Shown: in pieces, positions 6,399 to 15,228 of the stretch | How positions within the stretch are numbered: position 1 is the first letter of the stretch | How the letters are laid out: each line of letters begins with the position of its first letter | Source: Nocardioides sp. | Lineage (GTDB): Bacteria; Actinomycetota; Actinomycetes; Propionibacteriales; Nocardioidaceae | Reading direction: 5' to 3' | Assembly (NCBI GenBank): GCA_003519585.1 | Contig: DOWL01000240.1 | Location: forward strand, 1-22,436 | Length of the DNA stretch: 22,436 nucleotides | Program-made: the position numbers and the translations under genes | The notes under the pieces: model-generated | Told to the model about the DNA's origin: nothing | What the model saw: only the letters and a program-made list of their open reading frames with translations | The model's database searches: none

Positions 6399-6839
6399 TG
6401 AGTCCGGAACGATGTGTACGGCGGCCTCCTCGGCGGAAGCCGCGGCATCGTCGATGCCGACGTCGTCGGCCACCAGGTCGCTCTCGGTGTCCTCGCCGAG
6501 GCCTTCGTCGGGGTCGACCAGTCGCCCCGCTCGTCGTTCGCCGACCTCGCCGTCGTCGAGGATGTCGTCGTCCTCGGCATCGGCTGCGGTGTAGGGGTCC
6601 GCCTCGGGCTCCTCCTGGGCGATCCGCTGGTCGAGGGACTCGCCGGCCGCCTCCTCGTAGGGCGTGTTGCCGTAGCCCTGCGCGGCCGACCACTTCTCCG
6701 GCGGCGAGTAGCCGCGGTCGAGCTCGTCGGCGACGTCCGGGTCGCCCAGGTCGTCGATGTTGCCGGGCTGGTCCTCGTCGTCGACGCTGTAGTCGCCGTA
6801 CGACTCCCGGTCGCCGCCCTCGAAGTCTGGTTCGGTCAC
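6387..6839 (-). CDS. DUF5709 family acidic protein
   Basis: A 150-residue, very acidic, low-complexity protein. Its core is DRGYSPPEKWSAAQGYGNTP followed by EEAAGESLDQRIAQEEPE, the conserved block of DUF5709. Asp/Glu-rich tails flank it, with no signal peptide or membrane segment, so it is likely cytoplasmic and largely disordered. The function is unknown. The start is GTG 6839. Six bases upstream is TAGTGT (6851-6846), a fair -10 element, which together with the lack of a ribosome site suggests a leaderless mRNA. It is divergent from xylB across a 66-bp gap that also holds the xyl operator, so regulation of the two could interfere. Confidence 0.82.
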   Translation of the reverse strand: MTEPDFEGGDRESYGDYSVDDEDQPGNIDDLGDPDVADELDRGYSPPEKWSAAQGYGNTPYEEAAGESLDQRIAQEEPEADPYTAADAEDDDILDDGEVGERRAGRLVDPDEGLGEDTESDLVADDVGIDDAAASAEEAAVHIVPDSEGY

Positions 6840-6869
6840 GGTTGAACACTAGCCCGCACAGTGCACCAC

Positions 6870-6905
6870 TTGACTTTAGTTCAAGACTCGTACTAAATAT
6901 CGGTC
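6870..6905 (+). promoter_or_regulatory. xylBAR promoter with ROK/XylR-type operator; leaderless start
   Basis: TTGACT at 6870-6875 is a good -35. An A/T-rich -10 (CTAAAT, 6893-6898, 17-base spacer) lies only 7 bases before ATG 6906, and no Shine-Dalgarno is present, which points to a leaderless transcript. The operator is a 23-bp pseudo-palindrome, 6875-6897 centred on 6886. Left arm TTTAGTTCAAG and the complement of the right arm, TTTAGTACGAG, agree at 9 of 11 positions. The TTAGT/ACTAA ends match the known XylR boxes of ROK repressors. Bound repressor would cover the spacer and -10. Confidence 0.75.
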
Positions 6906-8291
6906 ATGCCCTTGGTGCTGGGGATCGACTCCTCGACGCAGTCCTCGAAGGCGGTCCTGGTGGACGCCGACGAGGGCGTGGTCGTCGATGAGTGGACCGC
7001 GCCCCACCCCGCCGGCACCGAGGTCGACCCGCGCGCCTGGTTGACCGCCGTGGACACCGTCGCGGCACCGCTCCTGGACCGGGCAGCGGCGCTCGCGGTC
7101 GGTGGGCAGCAGCACGGCATGGTGGCGCTCGACGCCGCCGGCGAGCCGGTCCGGCCGGCGCTGCTCTGGAACGACACCCGGTCCGCGGCGGCGGCGGTCC
7201 AGTTGATCGAGGAGTACGGCGGCCCGCAGGCCTGTGCCGAGGCGATCGGCAGCGTGCTGGTCGCGTCGTTCACGGTGACCAAGCTGCGCTGGCTGCGCGA
7301 CCACGAGCCCGAGCACGCGGCTCGGGTCGAGCAGGTCCTGCTCCCGCACGACTACGTCTCGGCCCATGTGGCGGCACCCGGCACCCGGGCGTTCACCGAC
7401 CGCGGGGACGCCTCGGGCACCGGCTACTTCGACGCGACGGCCGACACCTGGCGCCACGACCTGCTCGAGGCCGCGCTGGGTCACGACGCTCACCTACCCG
7501 AGGTTGTCGCACCCGGTGCGGTGGCAGGCAGCACCACCTCGAGCCAGGTGATCGGCGCCGGCACCGGCGACAACATGGCGGCCGCGCTCGGCATGGCACT
7601 GCGGCCGGGAGACGTGCTGCTCTCGATCGGCACCTCGGGCGTCGCCTCGACGGTGAGCCGGGCCGCCGCGGTCGACGGCACCGGCACGGTGACCGGCTTC
7701 GCCGACGCCACCGGCGGCTTCCTGCCGATGGTCACCACGATGAACGCCGCGCGCATCCTCGACCTGCAGGCCGCCCTGCTCGGTGTCGACCACGACGAGC
7801 TGGCCGCGCTGGCCCTGCAGGCGCCTGCCGGTGCCAACGGGGTCACCATCTCTCCCTACTACGGCGGCGAACGCACGCCCAACCGCCCCGACGCGACGGG
7901 CACGTGGACCGGGCTGCGGCCCACCACCACCCGGGCCGACCTGGCCCGCGCGGCCTACGAGGCGTTGCTCTGCTCGCTGGCCGATGCGGCCGATCTGCTC
8001 GCCGAGCACACGCCGGAGCCGGTCGAGCGGGTGTTGCTGGTCGGCGGCGCTGCCCGAAGTGCGGCCGTCCGCGTGCTGGCCCCGGCGATCCTCGGCCGCC
8101 CGGTCGTCGTCCCCCCGCCAGGGGAGTATGTCGCCCTCGGCGCTGCCCGCCAGGCCGCCTGGGCGCTGGCCGGCACCGCAGACCCGCCCGACTGGCCCGA
8201 GCGCGGCGCCGAGCTGCTCGAGGCCGAGCCCACCCCAGATGTCCGAGCGCGCTACACCGAGCTGCGCCACCGCACCACCGACTGGAGCTGA
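6906..8291 (+). CDS. xylB: Xylulokinase
   Basis: A 461-residue FGGY-family kinase that phosphorylates D-xylulose to xylulose 5-phosphate with ATP in the cytoplasm. LVLGIDSSTQSSKAVLVD is the N-terminal phosphate loop. GGQQHGMV, WNDTRS and RGDASGTGYFD are substrate-side motifs typical of XylB. GAGTGDNMA holds the probable catalytic Asp, LSIGTSGV the second phosphate site, and VERVLLVGGAARS the C-terminal adenosine motif. The length is slightly short of the usual 480-500 but all motifs are present. It opens the xylB-xylA-xylR operon directly behind the operator and is followed by xylA after 6 bp. Confidence 0.95.
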   Translation: MPLVLGIDSSTQSSKAVLVDADEGVVVDEWTAPHPAGTEVDPRAWLTAVDTVAAPLLDRAAALAVGGQQHGMVALDAAGEPVRPALLWNDTRSAAAAVQLIEEYGGPQACAEAIGSVLVASFTVTKLRWLRDHEPEHAARVEQVLLPHDYVSAHVAAPGTRAFTDRGDASGTGYFDATADTWRHDLLEAALGHDAHLPEVVAPGAVAGSTTSSQVIGAGTGDNMAAALGMALRPGDVLLSIGTSGVASTVSRAAAVDGTGTVTGFADATGGFLPMVTTMNAARILDLQAALLGVDHDELAALALQAPAGANGVTISPYYGGERTPNRPDATGTWTGLRPTTTRADLARAAYEALLCSLADAADLLAEHTPEPVERVLLVGGAARSAAVRVLAPAILGRPVVVPPPGEYVALGAARQAAWALAGTADPPDWPERGAELLEAEPTPDVRARYTELRHRTTDWS

Positions 8292-8297
8292 GCCCCC

Positions 8298-9470
8298 ATG
8301 ATGAACACAGCTGATGTACCGAACCCCACCCCTGAGGACAAGTTCTCCTTCGGCCTCTGGACCGTCGGCTGGCAGGGTGTCGACCCGTTCGGCAGTGCCA
8401 CCCGCCCGCCCATGGACACCGTCCACGCGCTGGAGAAGCTCGCCGAGCTCGGCGCGTACGGCGTCAACTTCCACGACGACGACGTGATCCCGTTCGGCAG
8501 CGACGACGCCACCCGCGACGCGATCATCGAGCGGTTCAAGAAGGGGCTTGCCGACACGGGTCTGGCGGTCACGACCGCCACGACCAACCTGTTCAGCCAC
8601 CCGGTCTTCAAGGCGGGCGCGTTCTCCAACAACGACCGCGACATCCGCCGGTTCGCGCTGCGCAAGGTGATGCGCAACATCGACCTCGCCGCCGACCTCG
8701 GCGCCCAGGTGTACGTCGCGTGGGGCGGTCGGGAGGGTGCGGAGTACGGCGCCTCCCAGGACACCGCCGTGGCCCTGGAACGGATGAAGGAGGCCTTCGA
8801 CATCCTCGGCCAGTACGTCGTCGACCAGGGCTACGACCTGCGGTTCGCGATCGAGCCGAAGCCCAACGAGCCGCGAGGCGACATCCTGCTGCCGACCATC
8901 GGCCACGCGCTGGCGTTCATCCACCAGCTCGAGCGCCCCGAGCTGGTCGGCGTGAACCCCGAGATCGGCCACGAGGAGATGGCGGGCATGAACGCCGCGG
9001 CCGGCTACGCGCAGGCGCTGTGGCAGGGCAAGCTGTTCCACATCGACCTCAACGGGCAGAACGGCCCGAAGTACGACCAGGACCTGCGGTTCGGCGCCGG
9101 AAACGTGCGCGGTGCGTTCTGGGTGGTCGACGCCCTGCTCGCCGGCGGGTACGACGGCCCGGTGCACTTCGACTACAAGCCGGCGCGGATCGAGGACGAG
9201 GACGGGGTGTGGGTCAGTGCCGCGGCGAACATGCGCAACTACCTGATCCTGCGGGAGAAGGTGCGGGCCTTCCGCGCCGACCCCGAGGTGCAGGCGGCGC
9301 TGGTCGCGGCGAAGCTGCCGGAGCTCGCGCAGCCGACCCTGGCCGAGGGCGAGGGCTGGCAGCAGCTGCTCGACTGGCCGCTGCCGGACGTCGACGCGCT
9401 GGCGGCGCAGGGCGCCGCCACCGAGCACCTCGACCAGCTCGCACTCGAGTACCTCTACGGCGTGCGCTGA
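8298..9470 (+). CDS. xylA: Xylose isomerase
   Basis: A 390-residue class I (actinobacterial-type) D-xylose isomerase converting xylose to xylulose in the cytoplasm with two divalent metals. [15 protein letters not shown] opens the barrel. NFHDDD holds the catalytic His59 and Asp62 (His54 and Asp57 in Streptomyces numbering), [16 protein letters not shown] the substrate loop, YVAWGGREG the next strand, [11 protein letters not shown] the metal Glu and catalytic Lys, and HIDLNGQ plus KYDQDLRFG the second metal site. Two consecutive ATGs (8298, 8301) are possible starts. It lies 6 bp after xylB and 8 bp before xylR. Confidence 0.97.
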   Translation: MMNTADVPNPTPEDKFSFGLWTVGWQGVDPFGSATRPPMDTVHALEKLAELGAYGVNFHDDDVIPFGSDDATRDAIIERFKKGLADTGLAVTTATTNLFSHPVFKAGAFSNNDRDIRRFALRKVMRNIDLAADLGAQVYVAWGGREGAEYGASQDTAVALERMKEAFDILGQYVVDQGYDLRFAIEPKPNEPRGDILLPTIGHALAFIHQLERPELVGVNPEIGHEEMAGMNAAAGYAQALWQGKLFHIDLNGQNGPKYDQDLRFGAGNVRGAFWVVDALLAGGYDGPVHFDYKPARIEDEDGVWVSAAANMRNYLILREKVRAFRADPEVQAALVAAKLPELAQPTLAEGEGWQQLLDWPLPDVDALAAQGAATEHLDQLALEYLYGVR

Positions 9471-9478
9471 CGCTCGTC

Positions 9479-10639
9479 GTGCAGGAGCCGGCCAGCACCG
9501 AACGGCTGCGGCGGCAGAACGTCTCGCTACTGCTCCGCAGCCTGCGCCGCCACGGCCCGGGGACCCGCAGTGAGCTGGCCCAGCGCAGCGGGCTCGCCAA
9601 GGCCACGGTGGGGGCGATCGTCGCCGATCTCGAGGCGGCCCGGGCCGTGGTCGAGGAGGAGGCGCGCGGCGGCGCGCGCGGACGCCCGGGGCGACCGGTG
9701 TCGTTGTTCGGCGAGCGGTACGTCGCACTCGGTCTCGAGCTCAACGTCGACTACGTCGCCGCGGTCGTCCTCGACCTCGCGGGCGGCACCGTGCACCACG
9801 AGACGCGACCGGTGCGGGGCGCGGCGCTGGACGCGCTGGCGGCGTTGGCCACGGCCACCGCGAAGCGGGTGGCCGACCGTGCGCTCGTGGGTGCGGTCGT
9901 CGCGGTGCCGGGGCTGGTGCGCGCCGATGATCGCACCGTGGCCTGGGCGCCCAACGTCGACATCCCCGGGGACCTGGTCGCGGCCCGGGTAGCCGCCGCG
10001 CTCCGCGACCGGTGTCCGGTGCACGTGAGCAACGACGCCGACTGCGCGGCGTACGCCGAGGCGCATCACGGTGCCGCCACCGACACCGCGTCGCTCCTCT
10101 ATCTCACCGGGACCGTCGGCGTCGGTGCCGGCATCGTCGAGGACGGTGCCCTGGTGCGCGGTGGCCAAGGGTTCGCCGGCGAGGTCGGCCATATGCCGGT
10201 GGGCGACCCTGCCGTGCGTTGCGGCTGCGGACGCACCGGCTGCTGGGAGGCCTCGGTCGGACTGCACGCCATGTTGCGCGCGGTGGAGATGCCGGAGCTG
10301 GAGACGCCGCTGGCCTCGGCCGAAGCGGTGGCGGAGCGGGCCCGGATCGATGCCGGGGTCCGCGATCGGCTGGCGGCGCTCGGCGACGACCTCGGCCTCG
10401 GCCTCGCGGTGCTCACCCAGGTCCTCGATCCGGCCGTCGTGGTGCTGGGCGGCTACTTCGTGCCGTTGGGCGAGCTGGTGCTCGGCCCCGCCCGCCATGC
10501 CCTCGAGCGGCGGCTGGTCGGACCGATGCGGGCGCCGGAGCTGCGGGTCGGCGAGCTCGGCATCGAGGCCGCCGCGCTGGGTGCCGCCGAACGGGGCTTC
10601 TCCCAGGTGTTCTCCGGGGAGCGGGAGCTGCCGGCGTAG
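9479..10639 (+). CDS. xylR: ROK-family xylose repressor
   Basis: A 386-residue ROK regulator. The N-terminal winged helix-turn-helix is at about 8-60 (RSELAQRSGLAKATVGAIVADLE), followed by a GRPGRPV wing. The sugar-kinase-like part has LELNVDYVAAVVLDLAGG, VPGLVR, SNDADCAAYAEAHHG, GTVGVGAGIV, the sugar-binding EVGHMPV, and the zinc motif CGCGRTGCWE. It probably represses xylBAR from the TTTAGT/ACTAAA operator and releases it on binding xylose. GTG 9479 was chosen as the in-frame start 8 bp after xylA; upstream codons give no better start. The gene being third in the operon it would control implies autoregulation. Effector identity is inferred from context. Confidence 0.9.
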   Translation: MQEPASTERLRRQNVSLLLRSLRRHGPGTRSELAQRSGLAKATVGAIVADLEAARAVVEEEARGGARGRPGRPVSLFGERYVALGLELNVDYVAAVVLDLAGGTVHHETRPVRGAALDALAALATATAKRVADRALVGAVVAVPGLVRADDRTVAWAPNVDIPGDLVAARVAAALRDRCPVHVSNDADCAAYAEAHHGAATDTASLLYLTGTVGVGAGIVEDGALVRGGQGFAGEVGHMPVGDPAVRCGCGRTGCWEASVGLHAMLRAVEMPELETPLASAEAVAERARIDAGVRDRLAALGDDLGLGLAVLTQVLDPAVVVLGGYFVPLGELVLGPARHALERRLVGPMRAPELRVGELGIEAAALGAAERGFSQVFSGERELPA

Positions 10640-10650
10640 CCGCGGCTACG
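10635..10650. terminator. Palindrome shared by two convergent ROK genes
   Basis: CGTAGCCGCGGCTACG is a perfect 16-base palindrome. It contains the xylR stop (10637-10639) and ends one base before the stop of the convergent ROK gene (10653-10651). It can form a 6-bp stem with a 4-base loop in either transcript. Only 11 bp separate the genes, so it is the only candidate bidirectional terminator; it is weak. Confidence 0.45.
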
Positions 10651-11874
10651 TCAGCCCGCCAGCCGAGCCCGGACGTCCTGGATCGCGCTGCCCAGTGCGG
10701 TGACCGGGTCGATGAAGAGCGGCTCGAAGGCCATCTCGGCGGCGCCGAGGAGGACCGAGTCGCGGCCGAGCGCGGGCGCGGCGAGGGAGACCGACTCGAA
10801 CGCGGCGGGGAGTGCACGGTCGGCGAGCCCTTGGTCGATCTCGGCGCGCACCAGACGGTACATCGCGTCGAAGTAGCCGCCCATGACGACGACCTGAGGG
10901 TTGAAGACGTTGACGATGCTCGCCAGCCCCTGGCCGATGGCGCTGCCGATGCCGCGCAACTCGCGCGGCGCCTTGGCATAGCCGTCGAGCACCTCGTCGA
11001 GTTGGGGCACCTTGTCGGCCGGACACCGGATGGCGTCCGCGATCGCATGCGCACCGACCTCGGTCTCCCAGCAGCCGAGGTTGCCGCAGTGGCAGGGCCG
11101 GCCGGCAGGATTGAACCGGAGGTGCCCGATCTCGCCGGCATACCCGCCCGCGCCCTCCAGACGGTGACCGCCCGAGATCACGCCGGCACCGACCCCGACG
11201 TTGCCCGAGATGTAGATCAGGTCGCTGACCCCCACGCCGGCACCACGCTCGTGCTCGGACAGGGCACCGAGGTCGGCGTCGTTGGCCAGTGAGACCGGGA
11301 CGTCGACGCCGAGCGCGGCCAGGACGATGCCGCCGAAGGAGACGTCGTGCCAGTCGAGGTTGGGCGCCAGCCGGATCAACCCGTCGGTACGCCGCACCAT
11401 GCCGGGCACGCTGATGCCCACGCCGACCATCGGCGAGGTGGTCGGGGCGTCCGCGACCACCTCGCGGACCAGCCCCGCGACCGTCGAGCCGACCTGCCAC
11501 GCCTCACTGCCGGCCACGATCGTCTCGGCGCGCTGCAGCACCGATCCGCCGAGCCCGACCCGGGCCACGATGACTCGGTCGACCCCGAGGTCGACGGCGA
11601 CGACGAACGGTCCGTCAGGTGCGATCCGGACACCCGCCGAGGGTCGGCCGGCACCCCGTGAGGTGCCGACCGCCTCGGCGTGCGAGACGGCACCGAGCGA
11701 CTCGAGCTCGGCAACCAGTCCGGCGATCGTGCTGCGGTTGAGACCCATGCCCTTGGTGAGCTCGGCGCGCGAGCTGTTCCCGCGCTGGTGCACGTGCCGC
11801 AGCAAGGTGCCCAGGTTGTGACGCCTGACCGCCTCCTGATTCGTGCCCAGACCGGAACGGGGGGTGGGACTCAT
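10651..11874 (-). CDS. ROK-family regulator linked to the sugar ABC transporter
   Basis: A 407-residue ROK regulator, paralogous to XylR. The winged HTH is at about 15-75 (SRAELTKGMGLNRSTIAGLVAELE), with GAGRPS as the wing. The effector domain has VVAVDLGVDRVIVARVGL, SVPGMVRRTDG, NDADLGALSEHERG, SGNVGVGAGVI, EIGHLRFNPAGRP and the zinc motif CHCGNLGCWE. It starts 6 bp after the permease stop, so it is the fourth gene of the xylF-xylG-xylH operon and probably controls it. There is no clear ribosome site at ATG 11874, which suggests coupling or an unusual start. The inferred operator is the inverted repeat at the xylF promoter. It may sense the transported sugar. Confidence 0.9.
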   Translation of the reverse strand: MSPTPRSGLGTNQEAVRRHNLGTLLRHVHQRGNSSRAELTKGMGLNRSTIAGLVAELESLGAVSHAEAVGTSRGAGRPSAGVRIAPDGPFVVAVDLGVDRVIVARVGLGGSVLQRAETIVAGSEAWQVGSTVAGLVREVVADAPTTSPMVGVGISVPGMVRRTDGLIRLAPNLDWHDVSFGGIVLAALGVDVPVSLANDADLGALSEHERGAGVGVSDLIYISGNVGVGAGVISGGHRLEGAGGYAGEIGHLRFNPAGRPCHCGNLGCWETEVGAHAIADAIRCPADKVPQLDEVLDGYAKAPRELRGIGSAIGQGLASIVNVFNPQVVVMGGYFDAMYRLVRAEIDQGLADRALPAAFESVSLAAPALGRDSVLLGAAEMAFEPLFIDPVTALGSAIQDVRARLAG

Positions 11875-11880
11875 GTCGGG

Positions 11881-13188
11881 TTAGACCCCTGCGGCCGAGC
11901 GACGTCGGCGCGAGATCGCGTCGACGCTCGCGGCCAGGAGCAGCACCGCACCGGTGACGATGAAGTTGATGTATGCCGCGTTGTTGAGCAGCAGCAGGCC
12001 GTTGGACACGGTCGCGATCACGACACCACCGATGACGGCGTCGATCGCACGACCCTTGCCACCGAAGAGGCTGGTGCCACCGATGACGGCCGCGGCGACG
12101 GCGTACAGCAGCGTGTTGCCGGCGCCCGATCCGGGCGAGACCTTGCCGGTGTTGGCGGCCAGCAGCAGGCCGCTGATCACCGCCATCGTCGAGCAGATCA
12201 CGAACGCAGAGACGCGGATCCGGAGCACGTTGATACCGGCGCGGCGTGCCGCCTCGGCGTTGCCGCCGACGGCGTAGAGGTAGCGGCCGTAGCGGGTCCG
12301 GTTGAGGATGAACGTCCAGAAGACCAGGAGCGCCATCACCACGACCAGCATCCGCGGCACGCCCTCGATGGGGAAGTTGGGGTTGCGGCTGCGGTCGACG
12401 TTCATGAACGCGACCAGACCGATCAACACCACGGCCAACGCCACGATGCGGAAGACGACCAGGCCCAACGGCGGCCGCTGCAGCCCGCGATTGACCTGGA
12501 CGCGGTAGCGCCGGACGGTGAGCAGTGTGTACGCGGCCACGACCACGACTGCGAGCACCCAGCCCGCGGTGGGCGAGAGGTTCTTGATCGCCAATCCGCG
12601 CAGGAACTCGTTGGCGAACCGGACCGAGCCACCCTCGCCGATCATCTTCAGCATCACGCCCTGCAGCCCGAGGAAGAAGGCGAGCGTGACGACGAACGAC
12701 GGGATGCCGAGTCGCGCGACCAGCAGACCGATGGCCAGGCCGATCACCGCGCCGGCAAGCAGGCCGGCGAGCACGGCCACCGGCCAGCCCTGCCCGTGAT
12801 CGACGATGAGCAGCGCAGTGACAGCGGCGCCGGTGCTGCCGGCCACACCGGCGGACAGGTCGATCTCACCCAGCAGCAGCACGATCACCAGGCCCATGGC
12901 CAGCACGCTGATCGGCGCCGCCTGGGTGATCAGGTTGGCGATGTTGAGCTTGGTCGTGAAGGTGTCGCTGGCGATGCTGAAGATGACGACCAGGACGAGC
13001 AGGCCGAGTACCGCGGGCAGCGAGCCCATGTCACCGCTGCGCACCCTGTTGATGTAGTCGCGGGCCGCGTCGCCCAGCGTGCCGCTGGAGCGGGAGTCCG
13101 CGGCGAAGTCGGCGTCGGCGAGGGCCGTGCTGCCAGAGCTGCCGGTGGTGCCGCTGGTCGAGGACGTGTTGTCGGGTCCGACGGTCAT
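11881..13188 (-). CDS. xylH: Sugar ABC transporter permease (XylH-type)
   Basis: A 435-residue inner-membrane permease of the CUT2 (ribose/xylose) family. A Ser/Thr/Gly/Asp-rich cytoplasmic start of about 50 residues precedes roughly ten membrane helices. Family signatures include LNIANLITQAAPISVLAMGL, LLGEIDLSAG, ARLGIPSFVVTLA, YAVGGNAEAARRAGI (the ATPase-coupling loop) and AAAVIGGTSLFGGKG. The length and the break after the sixth helix (VQVNRGLQRPPLG) fit XylH better than the shorter RbsC. It forms the membrane pore for XylG and XylF. It starts 13 bp after xylG with GAGAGGA overlapping that stop. Confidence 0.92.
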   Translation of the reverse strand: MTVGPDNTSSTSGTTGSSGSTALADADFAADSRSSGTLGDAARDYINRVRSGDMGSLPAVLGLLVLVVIFSIASDTFTTKLNIANLITQAAPISVLAMGLVIVLLLGEIDLSAGVAGSTGAAVTALLIVDHGQGWPVAVLAGLLAGAVIGLAIGLLVARLGIPSFVVTLAFFLGLQGVMLKMIGEGGSVRFANEFLRGLAIKNLSPTAGWVLAVVVVAAYTLLTVRRYRVQVNRGLQRPPLGLVVFRIVALAVVLIGLVAFMNVDRSRNPNFPIEGVPRMLVVVMALLVFWTFILNRTRYGRYLYAVGGNAEAARRAGINVLRIRVSAFVICSTMAVISGLLLAANTGKVSPGSGAGNTLLYAVAAAVIGGTSLFGGKGRAIDAVIGGVVIATVSNGLLLLNNAAYINFIVTGAVLLLAASVDAISRRRRSAAGV

Positions 13189-13201
13189 GTGTTCAGTCCT
13201 C

Positions 13202-13978
13202 TCAGATGGTCGCGCTGACGGGGTTCTCGGCGATCCCGAGGTTTCCGGACCGGCCGGCCGTGATCAGCTCGACGACCTGGCTGTGCGTCACGTCCTTGGC
13301 AGGTACGTCGGCGGCGACCCGCCCGAGGTACAGCGCCGTGATCCGGTCGGCGACCTCGAAGACGTCGGTCATGTTGTGGGAGATGAGCACGACCCCGAGG
13401 CCGTGGTCGGCCAGCCGGCGGACCAGGTCGAGGACCTGGCGGGTCTGGGCCACGCCCAGCGCGGCGGTCGGCTCGTCGAGGAGGACCACCTTGGAGTTCC
13501 ACAGGACGGCCTTGGCGATCGCGACGGTCTGCCGCTGGCCACCGGAGAGACTGGACACGGTCTGACGCACGGACTTCACGGTGCGGACGGAGAGCGAGGC
13601 GAGGGTCTCGCGGGCTCGAGCCTCCATCGTCGGCTCGTCGAGCGTGCCGGCCTTGGTCTCCTCGCGGCCGAGGAACATGTTCTGGACGATGTCGAGGTTG
13701 TCGCACAGGGCGAGGTCCTGGTAGACGACTTCGATGCCGAGAGCCGCGATGTCGCGAGGCCCATGGACGTGGGCCGGCTTGCCCTCGTAGAGGTAGTCGC
13801 CGGAGTCGCGTCCATAGATGCCCGCGATGATCTTGATCAGGGTGGACTTTCCGGCGCCGTTGTCGCCGACCAGCGCGGTGACCTGCCCCGGGTAGACGGC
13901 GAAGTCGACGTCGTGGAGGACGTGGACCACACCGAAGCTCTTGTTGACCCCGCGTAGTTCGAGAATCGGCTCGCTCAT
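13202..13978 (-). CDS. xylG: Sugar ABC transporter ATPase (single-domain XylG-type)
   Basis: A 258-residue ATPase with one nucleotide-binding domain: Walker A GDNGAGKST (residues 38-46), the Q-loop region VVYQDLALCDNLD, the signature SSLSGGQRQ, Walker B VVLLDEPTAALG and the H-loop SHN. Classic XylG and RbsA proteins have two such domains in about 500 residues. This one is single-domain, like the FrcA-type group, so two copies should pair in the transporter. It powers sugar import through XylH. ATG 13978 is preceded by GGGAGAT. A strong hairpin separates it from xylF. Confidence 0.92.
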   Translation of the reverse strand: MSEPILELRGVNKSFGVVHVLHDVDFAVYPGQVTALVGDNGAGKSTLIKIIAGIYGRDSGDYLYEGKPAHVHGPRDIAALGIEVVYQDLALCDNLDIVQNMFLGREETKAGTLDEPTMEARARETLASLSVRTVKSVRQTVSSLSGGQRQTVAIAKAVLWNSKVVLLDEPTAALGVAQTRQVLDLVRRLADHGLGVVLISHNMTDVFEVADRITALYLGRVAADVPAKDVTHSQVVELITAGRSGNLGIAENPVSATI

Positions 13979-14023
13979 CGGATCTCCCGCCTCATTTGTT
14001 GTCTGAGTGAACGCTCATCGACG

Positions 14024-14065
14024 TACGCGGACGCCCGGGCCGGGATCGGCCCGGGCGTCCGTGTA
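14024..14065 (-). terminator. Strong intra-operon hairpin between xylF and xylG
   Basis: A 19-bp stem with one G-U pair (arms 14024-14042 and 14047-14065, core GGACGCCCGGGCCG) closes on a 4-base loop. It sits 14 bp after the xylF stop and 45 bp before xylG. No T-run follows on the minus strand, so it may be a leaky terminator or an mRNA 3'-end protector. Either would leave more binding-protein mRNA than ATPase/permease mRNA, as is known for other sugar ABC operons. Confidence 0.8.
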
Positions 14066-14079
14066 GCGAATCTAGTGCG

Positions 14080-15174
14080 TCAGCCGGTGATGCCGGCGTC
14101 GGTGCACATCTGGGCGTACTCGCCCGAGCACACGTCCGCGAACGACTGGCCACCGTCGCTGATCACGTCACCGACGTTGTCCTTGGTGATGGACACCGGG
14201 TCGAGGAGGATCGACGGAACGTCGCGACCACCCTCAGAGTCCGGGGTCGTGCCGGTGGTCTCGGCCTCCTCGCCGTTGACGAGTGCGATCGCAGCGTCGG
14301 CGAGCGCACCGGCCTCGAGCTTGGCGGACTTGTAGACCGTCATGCACTGGGTGCCGGCGAGGATGTTCTGCAGACCCTCCACCGTCGCGTCCTGCCCGGT
14401 CACGGGAACCTGACCCGCGCGACCGTTCTTCTCCAGGACCGAGATCACCGAGCCGCCGAGACCGTCGTTGGCGGCGAGCACGCCGTCCACCTTGCCGTCG
14501 GCCTGGGTGTAGAGCTGCTCGAAGATCGTCACTGCCTGCTCGTTGTCCCAGTCGGGCACGGCCTGCTCACCGACGACCGTGTAGTTGGACATGCCGTCCA
14601 GCACGGAGTGCGCGCCGGCCGCGAACAGCGTGGCGTTGTTGTCGGTGGGCGAACCGTTCAGGAAGACGATGTTCGCCGGCTTGTCGCCCAGGCAGTCGGC
14701 CAGGCCCTGACCCTGCAGCTCGCCGACCTTGGTGTTGTCGAAGGACACGTAGTAGTCGGCCGAGCCACCCAGAGTCAGCCGGTCGTAGTCGATGGTCTTG
14801 ACGCCCTGTGCGGCCGCCTTCTCCTGGATCGCGGCACCCGACTCGGAGTCGAGGTTGACGATCGCGAGGACCGTCACGCCATCGGCGATCATGCCGTCGG
14901 CGATCGTGGTCATCTTCTCCGCGTCACCCTCGGCGTTCTGGATCGAGTACTCGACCCCCGCCTCCTTGAACGCGGCCTCGAGTGCCGGCCGGTCAGCAGA
15001 CTCCCAGCGCACCGACGACTCGGTGTCGGGAAGAATGACGCCGATCTTGCCGCTGCTGGACCCTTCGTCGGACCCAGAGCCCGACCCGCCGCTGCTGGAA
15101 TCGTCGCCGCACGCGGAGAGGGCCAAGGCCACTCCCAGCGCGCCCACGACCATCAAGCTGGTCTTACGCCTCAC
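14080..15174 (-). CDS. xylF: Xylose-type sugar-binding lipoprotein
   Basis: A 364-residue substrate-binding lipoprotein. The signal ends with lipobox LSAC (Cys22), followed by an Asp/Ser/Gly linker to about residue 42. The periplasmic-binding fold starts KIGVILPDTESSVRWES and continues with GVTVLAIVNLDSESG, GVKTIDYDRLTLGGSADYYVSFDN, FLNGSPTDNNA, VLAANDGLGGSVISVLEKNG, PVTGQDATVEGLQNI and GTQCMTVYKSAKLEA, all typical of XylF. It is anchored outside the membrane and delivers sugar to XylH. GTG 15174 has AGGAGG eight bases upstream. As first gene, it follows the promoter/operator region at 15229-15260. The xylose assignment is supported by XylAB across the window. Confidence 0.93.
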   Translation of the reverse strand: MRRKTSLMVVGALGVALALSACGDDSSSGGSGSGSDEGSSSGKIGVILPDTESSVRWESADRPALEAAFKEAGVEYSIQNAEGDAEKMTTIADGMIADGVTVLAIVNLDSESGAAIQEKAAAQGVKTIDYDRLTLGGSADYYVSFDNTKVGELQGQGLADCLGDKPANIVFLNGSPTDNNATLFAAGAHSVLDGMSNYTVVGEQAVPDWDNEQAVTIFEQLYTQADGKVDGVLAANDGLGGSVISVLEKNGRAGQVPVTGQDATVEGLQNILAGTQCMTVYKSAKLEAGALADAAIALVNGEEAETTGTTPDSEGGRDVPSILLDPVSITKDNVGDVISDGGQSFADVCSGEYAQMCTDAGITG

Positions 15175-15228
15175 GCGAACCGCCTCCTAGTACTTGCGCC
15201 TCCGCCCCCTCGGCGGACGTACGCGGTT

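Noticed and set aside
7494..9728. A 744-codon open frame opposite xylB and xylA
   Set aside because: It is the antisense shadow of two clearly recognised enzymes, low in complexity and without motifs.
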